Assembly (NCBI GenBank): GCA_001664505.1
Contig: CP011806.1
Location: 1,239,537 to 1,303,536, forward strand
Direction of reading: 5' to 3'
DNA: 64,000 bases
DNA from: Acidobacteria bacterium Mor1
GTDB taxonomy: Bacteria > Acidobacteriota > Polarisedimenticolia > Polarisedimenticolales > Polarisedimenticolaceae
Below the pieces are notes generated by a model. The model saw nothing but the letters and a program-made list of their open reading frames with translations, was not told where the DNA came from and did no database searches. Positions 1 to 8,332 of the stretch are shown in pieces. A program made the position numbers and the translations under genes. The stretch's first letter is position 1. Each line of letters begins with the position of its first letter.

Positions 1-292
1 GGCAGATCTGTGACGACTCGCGACTGCTCAACAGACCGAAGCGAATGATCGAGTCGAGATCTCCTCCGGACTCGATGTGGTTCGCGGCGGAGCCGTGACA
101 GGATTCACAGCCCGCCTCGGGGAAATCCGACGCCGAACCGTGCCCCGTATGCAACCAGTTCTCGGCGACCGGCTCGTGACAGGCGACGCAACTCTCGTCT
201 CCCGCGTACTCCCCTTCGGCAGCCGCGGGGATCCATGCGGCGGCGAAGAAGACTACGAGCCCGATCCACGTGACCAACCCGCGGTGTCCCAT
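1..292 (-). CDS. Multihaem c-type cytochrome (DmsE-like), N-terminal part
   Basis: The gene runs off the left edge of the window. The ATG at 292 opens a frame with a hydrophobic signal peptide ending in an alanine-rich cleavage region, followed by two CxxCH haem sites (CVACH and CESCH) within about 45 residues. The residues around the haems (DESCVACHEPV, CESCHG.AANHIESGG) match the repeat pattern of periplasmic multihaem cytochromes such as the decahaem DmsE family, which carry electrons to terminal reductases. Only about 97 residues are visible, so haem number and partner are unknown. It lies on the same strand as the monohaem cytochrome gene upstream, with a 140-base gap. Confidence 0.8.
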   Translation of the reverse strand, partial: MGHRGLVTWIGLVVFFAAAWIPAAAEGEYAGDESCVACHEPVAENWLHTGHGSASDFPEAGCESCHGSAANHIESGGDLDSIIRFGLLSSRESSQIC

Positions 293-432
293 GGTGTCCC
301 CCTCTCGACTCGGATCGTTCCGGTGAGCGATGTCCGAGGAGATAGAAACACCGAGAGCCGTCGCGACACAAGGCCGCGAGCGGACCGATCGGGTTCACAA
401 TTGGCGGCGCGGCGCCCTTTTGAAGTGCGGGA

Positions 433-789
433 CTACGGTTGCGCTTCGAGCCAGGTGACGATCTTCCGTAGTTCGTCTTCCTTACCCTCGAATGCCTTGA
501 CGTGCTTCTTGCCGTCGAGGTCCGCTTCTTTCCGCAGGTAGCGTTCGAGCCACCCTTCCTCGTACTCGGCGGCGAGTCCCTTGAGGTCCGGCCCGGTCAT
601 CTTTCCCTTCATCTTGGCCTCGATACCGGCCGAGGAGACGGCGTGGCAGAGGTTGCATTTGGCGGCGATGAAGGCGGTTTCACCGGGATCGCGCTCGGCG
701 GCGACGACGGTCTGATGAGGCACGGCGAGTTGCGCGACGATCAACGCCGTCGCGATCAGGATGAATGCGGCTGCCAGTACTCTCTTCAT
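433..789 (-). CDS. Small class I cytochrome c, periplasmic
   Basis: The protein has 118 residues with an N-terminal hydrophobic signal segment (about 1-30), one CNLCH haem-binding site near residue 46, and a downstream KMTGPDL segment where a class I cytochrome c would supply its methionine ligand. The likely role is a periplasmic single-electron carrier. The ATG at 789 is preceded by a strong AGGAGGTGAT Shine-Dalgarno. The neighbouring multihaem cytochrome gene on the same strand suggests a shared respiratory function. The partner oxidoreductase cannot be named from the window. Confidence 0.87.
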   Translation of the reverse strand: MKRVLAAAFILIATALIVAQLAVPHQTVVAAERDPGETAFIAAKCNLCHAVSSAGIEAKMKGKMTGPDLKGLAAEYEEGWLERYLRKEADLDGKKHVKAFEGKEDELRKIVTWLEAQP

Positions 790-862
790 CGGATCACCTC
801 CTGAAGAGGACTGTAGCAGTCGGCGGAGCCGCGAAAGCGGACTCGATCGCTCGTCAATGGAG

Positions 863-879
863 CCCGCCCGCCGGGCGGG
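863..879 (-). terminator. GC-rich hairpin directly after feoB
   Basis: A 7-bp perfect stem (CCCGCCC/GGGCGGG) with a 3-base loop begins one base past the feoB stop codon. There is no T tract, so it may be a 3' end stabiliser or a weak terminator rather than a classical intrinsic terminator. Confidence 0.45.
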
Positions 880-3105
880 TCAACCGGCGGCGATGCGCCA
901 GATCTGGGCCACCAGAAAGCAGAGCACGAAACCCATGACCAGCGGCAGGAGCGCAGAGACCGCGGTCCAGCGAGCGCTCTTGGTCTCCTTCCAGATCGTA
1001 TAGATCGTGGTCGAGCAGGGGTTGTGCACGAGGCTGAACAACATCAGGTTCACGCCCATCAGCAGCGTCCAGCCGCCGTCGCGCAGCACGCCCCCCATGG
1101 CGCTTACGCTGTCGAGTTCGAACATCACCCCGGCGCCCTCTCCCACGTCACTCATCCCCGAGGTCAACACCGTGAGCATCAGGACGGTGGGGATCACGAT
1201 CTCGTTGGCCGGGATGGCCAAGACGTAGGCCACCAGGATCACGCCGCTGAGTCCGATCAACATCCCGAAGGGGTCGAGGCTCTGAACCAGATGTTGGGCC
1301 AGGGAAGCGTCGCCGGCATGGACGTTGGACAGCGTCCAGATCAGGGCGCCGGCGGGGATGGCGAACAGCACCGCCCGGCCCAGAACGATCAAGGTGCGAT
1401 CGATCAGCGAGGTGTAGAGGGTCTGCAGCAGGCGCGGCGGCCGGTACGGCGGCAGCTCCAGACTGAAGGTCGACACCTCGCCGCGCAGCACCGTGCGTGA
1501 CAGTCCCCAGGAAACCAGGAAGGTCAACAGGATCCCCAGCACGGCGACGGAGACCACCGCCGCGGCCGAGACGAACCCCGCCAGGTACGGAGGCGCCAGG
1601 GAACCGATGAAGATCGTGGCGATCATGATCTGCGTCGGCCAGCGGCCGTTGCACAGGGCGAAGTTGTTGGTGATGATCGCGATCAGGCGCTCCCGCGGGC
1701 TGTCGATGATGCGGGTCGCGACCACCCCGGCGGCGTTGCAGCCGAAGCCCATCGCCATGGTCAACGCCTGGCGGCCGTGGGCCCCGACCCGCTGGAACAT
1801 CTTGTCCAGGTTGAAGGCGACCCTGGGTAGGTAGCCGAGATCCTCGAGCAGGGTGAAGATCGGGAAGAAGATCGCCATCGGCGGCAGCATCACCGCGATG
1901 ACCCACGCGGTACCGAGGTAGATCCCGTCGAGCAGCAGGCCGTCGAGCCACCAGGGCAAACCGGCCGAGGCGGACAGCCCCTTGAGGAAGGGGTGGATCG
2001 TGTCGAGCAGCAGCGTGGCCAGCATGCTCGACGGCACGTTGGCGCCGGCGATGGTGGCCCAGAAGACCACCGCCAGCATCAACAGCATCAGCGGGAAGCC
2101 GAAGATCCGGCTGGTGATCAGCCGGTCGATCATCTGCTCGAAGTGCAGCGCCCGGGTACGCCCCTCGCGGGCGCTGACCCGGTCGGCGATACGCGCCGCC
2201 TCGGCGTAGATCGTCTCGACCAGCGCCTGGTGCGAGCCGGAACCGATCTGCCAGCGCAGCCGCGAGGCCTCGTCGAGCAGGGTCCCCGCCGCGTCGGCGG
2301 GTGCTTCGCCGCCGGCCTCGGCTGCATCCGGCGGACGTAGCCCCGCGAGTTCGCCGCCGCGCACCGCCTCGACGATCCGCTCGTCTCCGTCCAGAAGCCG
2401 GAGCGCGATCCACTGGGCGTTGGGCAAACCGGGCGCGGCCACCGCCACCAACTCCGACAAACGCTCCACCGCGCGGCGTAGCGGGCGCGGCCGGCCGCCG
2501 ACCCGGCGCGGGCGGCAGACGAACTCACCGCTGGCGACCTGCGCGATGGCCTGATTCAGCTCCTGCAGGCCCTGGCCGAAGCGGGCCGAGGTGGCCACCA
2601 CCGGGACGCCGAGTTCGCGGGACAGGCTGCGCACGTCGATCTCGATGCCGTGACGCCGCGCCTCGTCCATCAGGTTGAGGCAGACCACCGCGCGATCGGT
2701 GATTTCCAACACCTGGAGCGCCAGGTTGAGGTTGCGCTCGAGCCGGGTGGCGTCGACGACGATGACCGTGACGTCGGGACTGCCGAACAGGATGAAGTCC
2801 CGTGCGATCTCCTCGTCGTAGGACGAAGAAAGCAACGAGTAGGTTCCGGGCAGGTCGATCAGTTTGAAGCGGGAGTCCCCGAACTCGAAGCCGCCTTCGG
2901 CCCGGGTCACCGTCTTGCCCGGCCAGTTGCCGGTGTGCTGCCGCAACCCGGTCAGCGCGTTGAACACGGTGCTCTTGCCGGTGTTGGGGTTGCCGGCCAG
3001 GGCGACGACGTAGTCCCAGCTGTCCATCTCGACACCGAGACGAACCAGATGCGCCCGGTTGTGAGCGGGACAGCTCGCGCAGTTTTCGGGACTGGGTGCG
3101 CTCAC
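880..3105 (-). CDS. feoB: Ferrous iron transporter FeoB
   Basis: FeoB is the inner-membrane ferrous iron uptake protein with a cytoplasmic G domain. Visible motifs are a GNPNTGKS P-loop (residues 38-45), DLPG (84-87) and an NLMD guanine-specificity segment. A helical linker and a polytopic membrane domain with Gate and Core motifs follow, including a GCNAAGV stretch. The length of 741 residues is normal for the family. The N terminus carries a CASCPAH segment that could bind metal. It starts with GTG at 3105, and its first bases overlap the stop of the upstream FeoA-domain regulator (GTGA), so the two are almost certainly co-transcribed and coupled. Confidence 0.97.
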   Translation of the reverse strand: MSAPSPENCASCPAHNRAHLVRLGVEMDSWDYVVALAGNPNTGKSTVFNALTGLRQHTGNWPGKTVTRAEGGFEFGDSRFKLIDLPGTYSLLSSSYDEEIARDFILFGSPDVTVIVVDATRLERNLNLALQVLEITDRAVVCLNLMDEARRHGIEIDVRSLSRELGVPVVATSARFGQGLQELNQAIAQVASGEFVCRPRRVGGRPRPLRRAVERLSELVAVAAPGLPNAQWIALRLLDGDERIVEAVRGGELAGLRPPDAAEAGGEAPADAAGTLLDEASRLRWQIGSGSHQALVETIYAEAARIADRVSAREGRTRALHFEQMIDRLITSRIFGFPLMLLMLAVVFWATIAGANVPSSMLATLLLDTIHPFLKGLSASAGLPWWLDGLLLDGIYLGTAWVIAVMLPPMAIFFPIFTLLEDLGYLPRVAFNLDKMFQRVGAHGRQALTMAMGFGCNAAGVVATRIIDSPRERLIAIITNNFALCNGRWPTQIMIATIFIGSLAPPYLAGFVSAAAVVSVAVLGILLTFLVSWGLSRTVLRGEVSTFSLELPPYRPPRLLQTLYTSLIDRTLIVLGRAVLFAIPAGALIWTLSNVHAGDASLAQHLVQSLDPFGMLIGLSGVILVAYVLAIPANEIVIPTVLMLTVLTSGMSDVGEGAGVMFELDSVSAMGGVLRDGGWTLLMGVNLMLFSLVHNPCSTTIYTIWKETKSARWTAVSALLPLVMGFVLCFLVAQIWRIAAG

Positions 3106-4121
3106 GCCACCCTCCGTTCGATACGGACCATGTCCGCCTGGGCCTGACGCAAGGCGATCAGTGCGCCCCGCACCCGGAAGGCGATCGGATCGCCGCCGGG
3201 TCCGGTCAACTCACGCTCGACGACGGTGCCGGGAACGAAACCGAGGTCGAGCAGCCGCCTGCGTTCGATGGCGCGGCAGGACGCGGCCAGGCCGACCACC
3301 CGGGCGCTCTCGCCTCCTTCGAGCTCGGAGAGGCGGTCACTGGCAACGGGCTCGGTCTCGCCGGCGCCTTGAACCACCCAGAGGTTCGCGGCCAGCACCG
3401 GGGTCAGTTCGAGCAGACGGCCGCCGGCGTCGACTCGGATGTAGCGGCCGGTGCTGTCGAGCATGCGCAGCACCTGCCCCGGATGCAGACCGAGCGAGGT
3501 CAATTCGGCGTAGACCGCCTCGGGCTCATCCTCGACGTGAACCACCTCGGCGATGCCGTCGCCGTCGTAGTCGGTCAGCGGCACGCCGCGCCGTGGCGCG
3601 AGTTCACCGCTGGAGGTCGGGATCGGGTCGCCGTGGGGGTCGTAGCGGGGATGGCCCATGCGGGCGGCCATGGCGTCCGCCTCCCGCGGGGTGGTCTGGT
3701 GCTCCCGCCGCTCGGCTTCCTTGTGCCACAGGGACGGCGGCAGGCCGGTCTCGTCGGAAAAATAGCGTTCCCAGAGCCGATGGCTGCGAATGATCCGCCG
3801 GGCGTAGGCCCGCCCCTCGTCGGTCAGGCTGAATACGCCGCCGGACCCCGAGGCCAGCGCCATCCGCTCGAGCCGGGAGAGCAACTCCCCGGCCCGGCGC
3901 CCATGGATCTCGAGGGCCCCCGAGAGGCTGTTCATCGTCGCCGGATGGCCCCGGTACTCACAGTCGTGGAGGTGCTTGAGGGCGTCCTCGACCAGCACCC
4001 GCTCGTTGAGCCGCAGGCGGCGGCCCAGGGAGGCGAGCATGCCCCGCCCCGGCCACAGGGCCAGGATGGTGAGCAATGCGAGGCCCCCGGCGACCGCCAG
4101 TGCCCAGACCGGATCGACCAT
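3102..4121 (-). CDS. Membrane-anchored winged-helix / tandem FeoA-domain regulator
   Basis: The protein has 339 residues. A single N-terminal transmembrane segment (about 5-25) is followed by a DtxR-like winged helix and a linker (about 35-160) containing HxxE-type metal-ligand candidates. Two FeoA/SH3-like domains follow (about 175-250 and 260-335). DtxR/MntR-type repressors sense Fe or Mn, and FeoA domains support FeoB. The order here suggests a protein that couples iron sensing to the transporter encoded next to it. The ATG at 4121 is chosen because GGAGGA precedes it by about 10 bases; an upstream extension would cross the operator. It is coupled to feoB by a 4-base overlap. The membrane anchor is unusual for a DNA-binding DtxR protein. 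Confidence 0.8.
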   Translation of the reverse strand: MVDPVWALAVAGGLALLTILALWPGRGMLASLGRRLRLNERVLVEDALKHLHDCEYRGHPATMNSLSGALEIHGRRAGELLSRLERMALASGSGGVFSLTDEGRAYARRIIRSHRLWERYFSDETGLPPSLWHKEAERREHQTTPREADAMAARMGHPRYDPHGDPIPTSSGELAPRRGVPLTDYDGDGIAEVVHVEDEPEAVYAELTSLGLHPGQVLRMLDSTGRYIRVDAGGRLLELTPVLAANLWVVQGAGETEPVASDRLSELEGGESARVVGLAASCRAIERRRLLDLGFVPGTVVERELTGPGGDPIAFRVRGALIALRQAQADMVRIERRVA

Positions 4122-4149
4122 GTTCGCTTTTTCCTCCGGAACCGACCGA

Positions 4150-4167
4150 TTTTTGATTAACCAAAAA
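4150..4167. promoter_or_regulatory. Candidate iron-regulator operator between divergent genes
   Basis: TTTTTGATTAACCAAAAA is palindromic at 16 of 18 positions. It sits in an AT-rich island between the divergent FeoA-domain regulator (start 4121) and ferritin (start 4306). A GATAAT-like -10 lies at 4179-4184 for the ferritin direction. The position suggests shared metal control, probably by the winged-helix protein encoded next to it. The binding protein is inferred. Confidence 0.55.
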
Positions 4168-4305
4168 CCAGGATCTACGATAATACAACCGCCCCGGTTT
4201 GCAAGCCTTCTGCGCCCCGGCCATTGCCCCGGCTCGCGGCCCTGTCTATCCTCCCCGGGGTCGGGACGTCCCCGACGGGAACACGCGCACACGGAGAAAA
4301 ACGCC

Positions 4306-4830
4306 ATGCCTCAGCTTTCGCCGCGGCTCTGCGAAGCGATCAACGAACAGATCAAGAACGAGATCTCCTCCGCCTACCTCTACCTGGCGATGTCGACCGA
4401 ATGCTCGGCCCGCAGCCTCAACGGCGCCGCCCACTGGCTCCGCCGCCAGTGGGATGAGGAACTGGCCCACGCGACCAAGCTGATCGACTACATGGACGAG
4501 CGGGGGGTCAAATCGGAGTTCCAGTCGATCCCTGCGCCCGAGTTCAAGTTCGAAGGGCTGCTGGCGCTGTTCGAGCAGGCCCTGGCCCACGAACAGAAGG
4601 TGACCCTCTCGATCAACGGTCTGATGGAGAAGGCGATCCAGGAACAGGATCACGCCGCCCAGATCTTCCTGCAGTGGTTCGTCACCGAACAGATCGAGGA
4701 AGAGAACAGCACCGAAGAGGTCGTCGAGATGCTGCGGCTCGCCGGCGACGACGGCTCGGCGCTACTGATCATCGACCAGCGCCTGGGCGCACGCACCGCG
4801 GAAGCCAACGCCGAAGAAGCCGAAGCCTAG
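4306..4830 (+). CDS. ftnA: Non-haem bacterial ferritin
   Basis: This 174-residue four-helix ferritin stores iron in a cytoplasmic 24-mer cage. It aligns in pattern with bacterial FtnA: EQIKNEISSAYLYLAMS in helix A, an EELAHA ferroxidase segment in helix B, a HEQKVT segment in helix C, and QWFVTEQIEEE in helix D. These supply the usual glutamate and histidine ferroxidase ligands. An acidic tail of about 12 residues follows the FtnA-like core. The ATG at 4306 has GGAG nine bases upstream, so longer in-frame extensions are rejected. It is divergent from the iron regulator across a palindromic operator candidate. Confidence 0.95.
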   Translation: MPQLSPRLCEAINEQIKNEISSAYLYLAMSTECSARSLNGAAHWLRRQWDEELAHATKLIDYMDERGVKSEFQSIPAPEFKFEGLLALFEQALAHEQKVTLSINGLMEKAIQEQDHAAQIFLQWFVTEQIEEENSTEEVVEMLRLAGDDGSALLIIDQRLGARTAEANAEEAEA

Positions 4831-4881
4831 AGAGCCCTGGTCCCTGCCGGGACCTCAGCTCCCGAACGGGACATTCAGACA

Positions 4882-4920
4882 GGACCGCCCCGGTGGGCTA
4901 TGCCCCTCCCGGTGCGGTCC
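4882..4920 (+). terminator. Strong hairpin downstream of ferritin
   Basis: GGACCGC pairs with GCGGTCC, and an inner CCGG/CCGG extends the stem with one mismatch. It lies about 50 bases after the ferritin stop. The following bases are C-rich rather than T-rich, so termination strength is uncertain. Confidence 0.55.
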
Positions 4921-5036
4921 CCCGCGCAGTACCATGATCTGCGCGACCCCCGTCAGGCAAACCCGCCGGCGGGGCGAGACGCGCGGCCCGGTCACGGAGG
5001 GCCGCCCCTCCGTCGAACCGGAATGGAGGTGCGGTC

Positions 5037-5495
5037 ATGAAAACTCCCAAGAAGATCCTGCTCACCACGGATTTCTCCGATTGCTCCCGGGAGGCCTTCG
5101 ACGCCGCGAAATCGCTGGCGGAGAAGTTCGACGCCGAGATCCTGCTGCTCTACGTCGACGATGACCGGCTGCCACCGCTGGTCGGTGAGTTCCCGACCCA
5201 GGGGGACCAACTGGCCGAGATCGTGCTCAGCCACCGCAGGCGGGCCTCCGCCGAGCTGGTCAAACTGGCCGGCGCATTGGCCGGCACGGTCAAGGTCAAG
5301 GAGCAGATGCTCTGCGGCACGCCCCATCGCGAGATCGTGCGTTGCGCCGAGGAGGAAGGGGTCGACCTGATCGTGATGGCAACCCACGGACGAGGCTTCC
5401 TGGCCCACGCCCTGCTGGGTTCCACCGTCGAACGGGTGCTGCGCCACGCTCCTTGCCCGGTGCTCTCGGTGCGCGCACACGCGGCAGCGGCCTAG
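5037..5495 (+). CDS. Universal stress protein (UspA family)
   Basis: A single Usp domain of 152 residues. The N terminus KKILLTTDFSD is the usual first strand with the nucleotide-contacting aspartate. The C terminus has DLIVMATHGRG followed by LLGSTVERVLRHAPCPVL, which is the G-x2-G-x9-G(S/T) ATP-binding pattern. Such proteins are cytoplasmic ATP-binding stress or dormancy factors. GGAGGT lies seven bases before the ATG. It is monocistronic and follows the ferritin terminator, consistent with a stress-linked locus but not proof of co-regulation. Confidence 0.94.
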   Translation: MKTPKKILLTTDFSDCSREAFDAAKSLAEKFDAEILLLYVDDDRLPPLVGEFPTQGDQLAEIVLSHRRRASAELVKLAGALAGTVKVKEQMLCGTPHREIVRCAEEEGVDLIVMATHGRGFLAHALLGSTVERVLRHAPCPVLSVRAHAAAA

Positions 5496-5535
5496 CCTCC
5501 AGCCGCAGCGCCGTTCGAAGCGGCTGAACGAAAAA

Positions 5536-5571
5536 GAGCCGGCGCCAGGCAAGATTGCCCAGCGCCGGCTC
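5536..5571 (-). terminator. Rho-independent terminator of the FN3/IPT gene
   Basis: A 10-bp perfect stem (GAGCCGGCGC/GCGCCGGCTC) with an inner GGC/GCC pair is followed, reading the minus strand, by TTTTT at 5535-5531. It therefore terminates the leftward gene ending at 5593. The same stem could also stop rightward transcripts from the stress protein gene. Confidence 0.85.
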
Positions 5572-5592
5572 AGGCCGGGGGGTGTCGAGTTG

Positions 5593-6201
5593 TTACTGTG
5601 CCTGGAGTCCGCTGGGCGGATCGGGCACACCGGCGGAGGGTTCGACGACGGAGAAGACTCCGGCACCGGAACCCGCCACACCGTTGGGGTTCGTGACGGT
5701 CACACTGCGGTTGTTGGCCGCGGCGCCGCCGGCGATGGTGATGTTGGCCGTGATCTGCCCGCAGGCATTTCGGGTGACGCTGTTGACGGTGATCCCGCTA
5801 CCGCCGAACTGCACACCGGCTCCGTTCTGGTAGTTGGTGCCGGTGATCACCACGTTCAGAGTCTGCCCCTGCTCGCCCGAAGAGGGACTTGCCTGGGACA
5901 CGACCGGCCGCGGCCAGCTCTGGATCTCATTGGAGAATCCGGATTCGCCCGCCGCGTTGGACGCGGTCACGGCGAAGTAGTAGTTGGTGCAGTCCTGCAG
6001 CGTACTGATCGACGTCTGCAGTGAGTTTCCAGCGTTCTGGTTACTCGTGTAGTTGCCCGACTGAGTGCCCCAGTAAGCCCGGTAACTGGTGGCATCCGCC
6101 GAAGCATCCCATAACAGCGTGATGTCGCCGGCCGACACGGAGCCGACCGTCAGACATACAGCGCACAACACCCCGGCCGCGTTCCGTAGCAAGTTCGACA
6201 T
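5593..6201 (-). CDS. Secreted FN3 plus IPT/TIG domain protein
   Basis: 202 residues. A signal peptide (about 1-24, ending VSAG) is followed by a fibronectin type III domain (about 26-95, with a typical ITLLWDAS first strand and NYYFAVTASNAAGES near its end). An IPT/TIG immunoglobulin-like domain follows (about 100-185, PVVSQASPSSGEQGQTLNV). These folds are adhesive or structural extracellular modules. No catalytic residues are visible. The ATG at 6201 has GGAGGAGGT immediately upstream. It is a single gene with its own intrinsic terminator. The ligand is unknown. Confidence 0.85.
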   Translation of the reverse strand: MSNLLRNAAGVLCAVCLTVGSVSAGDITLLWDASADATSYRAYWGTQSGNYTSNQNAGNSLQTSISTLQDCTNYYFAVTASNAAGESGFSNEIQSWPRPVVSQASPSSGEQGQTLNVVITGTNYQNGAGVQFGGSGITVNSVTRNACGQITANITIAGGAAANNRSVTVTNPNGVAGSGAGVFSVVEPSAGVPDPPSGLQAQ

Positions 6202-6565
6202 GACCTCCTCCTCGTTGCGTGTCGAATCGCGGTCCGCCCCCATGGATTGCCGGTTTCGTGCCAACGCGCAGACGAACAGGTTGCGCTCGCGACCCGGGCC
6301 GCTAAGTCACGCACCTTTCAGCACTTGGAGAAACCTGCGACAGCAGGTGACGATCGGGTTACGCCGGCGTAATCGAGGACTTCCGGTAATTGTGGGAGTC
6401 CCGGTTACGGAGTCGTGGAGAAATTGCGGGTGAGATTGGGGCGGGTGGGAATTGGGCGGGCGGGGTTTGGCCCTACAGGAGCCGGACGGCCTGCCTGGGC
6501 TGCGGGAACGCGGATAGGGAGGACCCGGGGGAGGCACATACCCTCCCCCGGCAATTGCCTGTCGA
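6202..6565. other. Intergenic region with a 14-bp palindrome
   Basis: No supported gene is visible. It contains a perfect palindrome TTACGCCGGCGTAA at 6359-6372, about 160 bases upstream of the FN3/IPT gene start, which may be a regulator site. No clear -35/-10 pair was identified. Confidence 0.4.
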
Positions 6566-6895
6566 TCAGGTCAGGTCGGAGAGCTTGGCGCCCTTGGCGT
6601 TCTTGATCACCGAGTTGATGCCGTTGTTGCGGCCGGAGGTCGAAGCGTACATCTCGCTGCGCCCGATGACCTCGCCGTTGCCGGCCTTCAGCCTGAAGTA
6701 GGGCTGGCCGTTCTTCGCCGTCAGGCGCTCGAACATCTTGTCCTTGGCGTTGCTCTTTACCGACTTGATGCCGTTCTCGGCACTCGCCTTGGTCTTGTAG
6801 CGCTCGCTGGTCAGGATTACCTGGCCGTTGCTCGCCTTGAGGTTGAACATGAACTGGCCGCCTTTGCTCTTCTTCAGCTCGAACTTACCCGGCAT
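6566..6895 (-). CDS. DUF1508 (YegP-like) double-repeat protein
   Basis: 109 residues made of two tandem DUF1508 repeats. The first is GKFELKKSKGGQFMFNLKASNGQVI..SERYKTKASAENGI. The second is a matching KNGQPYFRLKAGNGEVI..SEMYASTSGRNNGI. Small YegP-type proteins are abundant and of unclear function in many bacteria. The ATG at 6895 is preceded by AAAGGAG; a start seven residues further upstream lacks this spacing. It is monocistronic and next to the tRNA-Ala locus. Confidence 0.9.
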   Translation of the reverse strand: MPGKFELKKSKGGQFMFNLKASNGQVILTSERYKTKASAENGIKSVKSNAKDKMFERLTAKNGQPYFRLKAGNGEVIGRSEMYASTSGRNNGINSVIKNAKGAKLSDLT

Positions 6896-7142
6896 GACAA
6901 CTCCTTTCCCCTTCATGGGGTTGCGACGGGATCATAACCCGAGGCGGGGGTTGGAACAAAAAGACGGTCGGCACAAAAAGGAGAGAGAGCCTGACGCGGC
7001 CCTCCGACGCTCGCTACGCGAGCATTGGAGGGCACCATCCTTCGCGCGCACCAGCGTAGTGCACGGGTTATTGTGCACGGGTTACGGAAGTGGCTGTTTG
7101 AGGGATGGCCTGTCATCCGAAGCGCCAGAAGGGCGCGAAGGA

Positions 7143-7218
7143 TGGTGGAGCTGAGGGGGATCGAACCCCTGACCTCGTGACTGCCAGTCACGCGCTCTCC
7201 CAGCTGAGCTACAGCCCC
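7143..7218 (-). tRNA. tRNA-Ala (GGC)
   Basis: A complete cloverleaf on the minus strand: acceptor GGGGCTG/CAGCTCC, D arm GCTC/GAGC, anticodon arm CGTGA-CTGGCAG-TCACG (anticodon GGC), T arm with GTTCGATCC, and an encoded CCA end. Its first 39 bases are duplicated exactly at 12559-12598, so this intact copy is a hybrid created by integration of the element to its right. Confidence 0.96.
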
Positions 7219-7219
7219 A
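7180..7219. repeat. attachment-site repeat, tRNA-Ala side of island 1
   Basis: This perfect 40-bp sequence recurs in direct orientation at 12559-12598. It covers the tRNA from its 5' end to the first base after the anticodon loop. The sequence diverges immediately on both sides, as expected for the limits of a site-specific integration. Confidence 0.92.
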
Positions 7220-7244
7220 AAGTGCTCTGGAGAAAAGCTTTGGG

Positions 7245-7273
7245 AACTTAGCAAGGCTTGGGGAGCAAGTCAA
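7245..7273 (-). promoter_or_regulatory. Element-supplied promoter for tRNA-Ala
   Basis: On the minus strand TTGACT (7273-7268) is followed after 17 bases by TAAGTT (7250-7245), about 26 bases before the tRNA. It lies inside the integrated element, so the element has replaced the original promoter, which remains at 12618-12646. Confidence 0.65.
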
Positions 7274-7960
7274 CTCAAGTCGCTCAATTTGAACCCTTCT
7301 ACGGAGAATCTCTGACATCAGCTATCGGAAGGCCGAAAGCGGAATTCTTACCAATATCTCAGTGTTTGTGGCTCCCAGCCTTCCAGGGCTGGACCATCAC
7401 CCCGATCCAGGAAGAGGACATTGAACGGGTACTTGATTCAAACGTGGCCAAGAAGGATCTCAAGCCCGCTTCTCGGAACAACATGCTCCGGCAACTCTCC
7501 GGGTTCTTCAGCTACGCATTGAAGCGTAGGTGGATCAAAGAGAACCCCACCCAGCACATTCCCCTTCTCAAGGTCAGGAACCACCGAACCAGATGGCTGA
7601 GACCCCATGACGTTGGAGCCATCCTCAGGCACTGTGATCCTGGCTACGGGATCTGGTGCTGTTCTCAGTGAAGACGGGGTGCCGCCTCAGTGAAACCACC
7701 AGCATCACCCCAGAAGATGTCCATGAGGATCACATCATCCTCAGAGATACCAAGAACGGCTCCGTGAGAGCCATTCCCCTGGTGGGTGACGTTCACTCCC
7801 TGATTCGTCGAGGGCTCCTCACAGGCTCACACAGGCTCTTCTCAGGTCCGAGGAGTGGGAACCGCAAGGCATCCATCAGACGGTGGTCTGGGAGGCTGTA
7901 GAGACAGCTGGCCTCCAATACGGTGAAGCCTCAGATCAAATTACTTGGCACTCCCTGAGA
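7258..7960 (+). pseudogene. Decayed tyrosine recombinase (integrase) of island 1
   Basis: Phage-integrase features are spread over three reading frames. Frame one (to about 7650) holds a core-binding helix set (DIERVLDSN, NNMLRQLSGFFSYALKRRWIKENP). A second frame (about 7656-7890) holds KTGCRLSE with catalytic Arg I and a TKNGSVRAIPL lysine hairpin. A third frame holds TWHSLR, the H-x-x-R box, ending at 7960. The N-terminal arm domain and the C-terminal catalytic Tyr are not found. With at least two frameshifts and no tyrosine, the gene should be inactive. It sits beside the intact tRNA-Ala and points into the element, as integrases usually do. Confidence 0.85.
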
Positions 7961-8140
7961 CCACTAAATGGAGACTGGTTGCCAGCAACAAACTTCAGGC
8001 GGCCAGTAGGGTCAAGCAAATCCATAGTGTCGATGAGATCAAGCAGTGGGCTAGTGACTTCAAGAATCTAGGCGAAGGGGCTTTTCTGAAGAAGTACAAG
8101 ATGAAGGGGGCCGCCAGGAAGGCCCGCGCCAAGACCACCG

Positions 8141-8266
8141 ATGACCATTACCAACATCATCACCGAACTGGAGACCGAACGGGACCTGCTTCAGGCACAG
8201 ATTATTGACATAAAGGAGAAGATAGCAAAGAACGAGAAGGCCCTGGAAGCCCTCAAGGAATCCTGA
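8141..8266 (+). CDS. Possible small coiled-coil protein
   Basis: A 41-residue frame from ATG 8141 that is almost entirely charged heptad-like helix (ELETERDLLQAQIIDIKEK, then AKNEKALEALKES). No good Shine-Dalgarno is visible, and the region just upstream is recombinase debris, so this may be the tail of an older gene. No function can be assigned. Confidence 0.3.
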   Translation: MTITNIITELETERDLLQAQIIDIKEKIAKNEKALEALKES

Positions 8267-8298
8267 CCCGAGGTCTCGCCAACTCACCCGATAGAAAA

Positions 8299-8324
8299 AT
8301 AGGGAGCCCCGAGAGGCTCCCTAT
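8299..8324 (-). terminator. Intrinsic terminator
   Basis: A 10-bp perfect stem ATAGGGAGCC/GGCTCCCTAT with a 6-base loop. Reading leftwards it is followed by TTTTTC. It directly follows the small membrane protein gene ending at 8333 and is good evidence that the gene is transcribed. Confidence 0.8.
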
Positions 8325-8332
8325 GAGGTTGT

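Noticed and set aside
105-398. Minus-strand frame of 97 codons at the left edge
   Set aside because: The overlapping frame from ATG 292 has two CxxCH sites and a signal peptide; the 97-codon frame has neither.
1024-3147. Long plus-strand open frames opposite feoB and the iron regulator
   Set aside because: They are GC-driven antisense frames; the minus-strand genes have clear motifs throughout.
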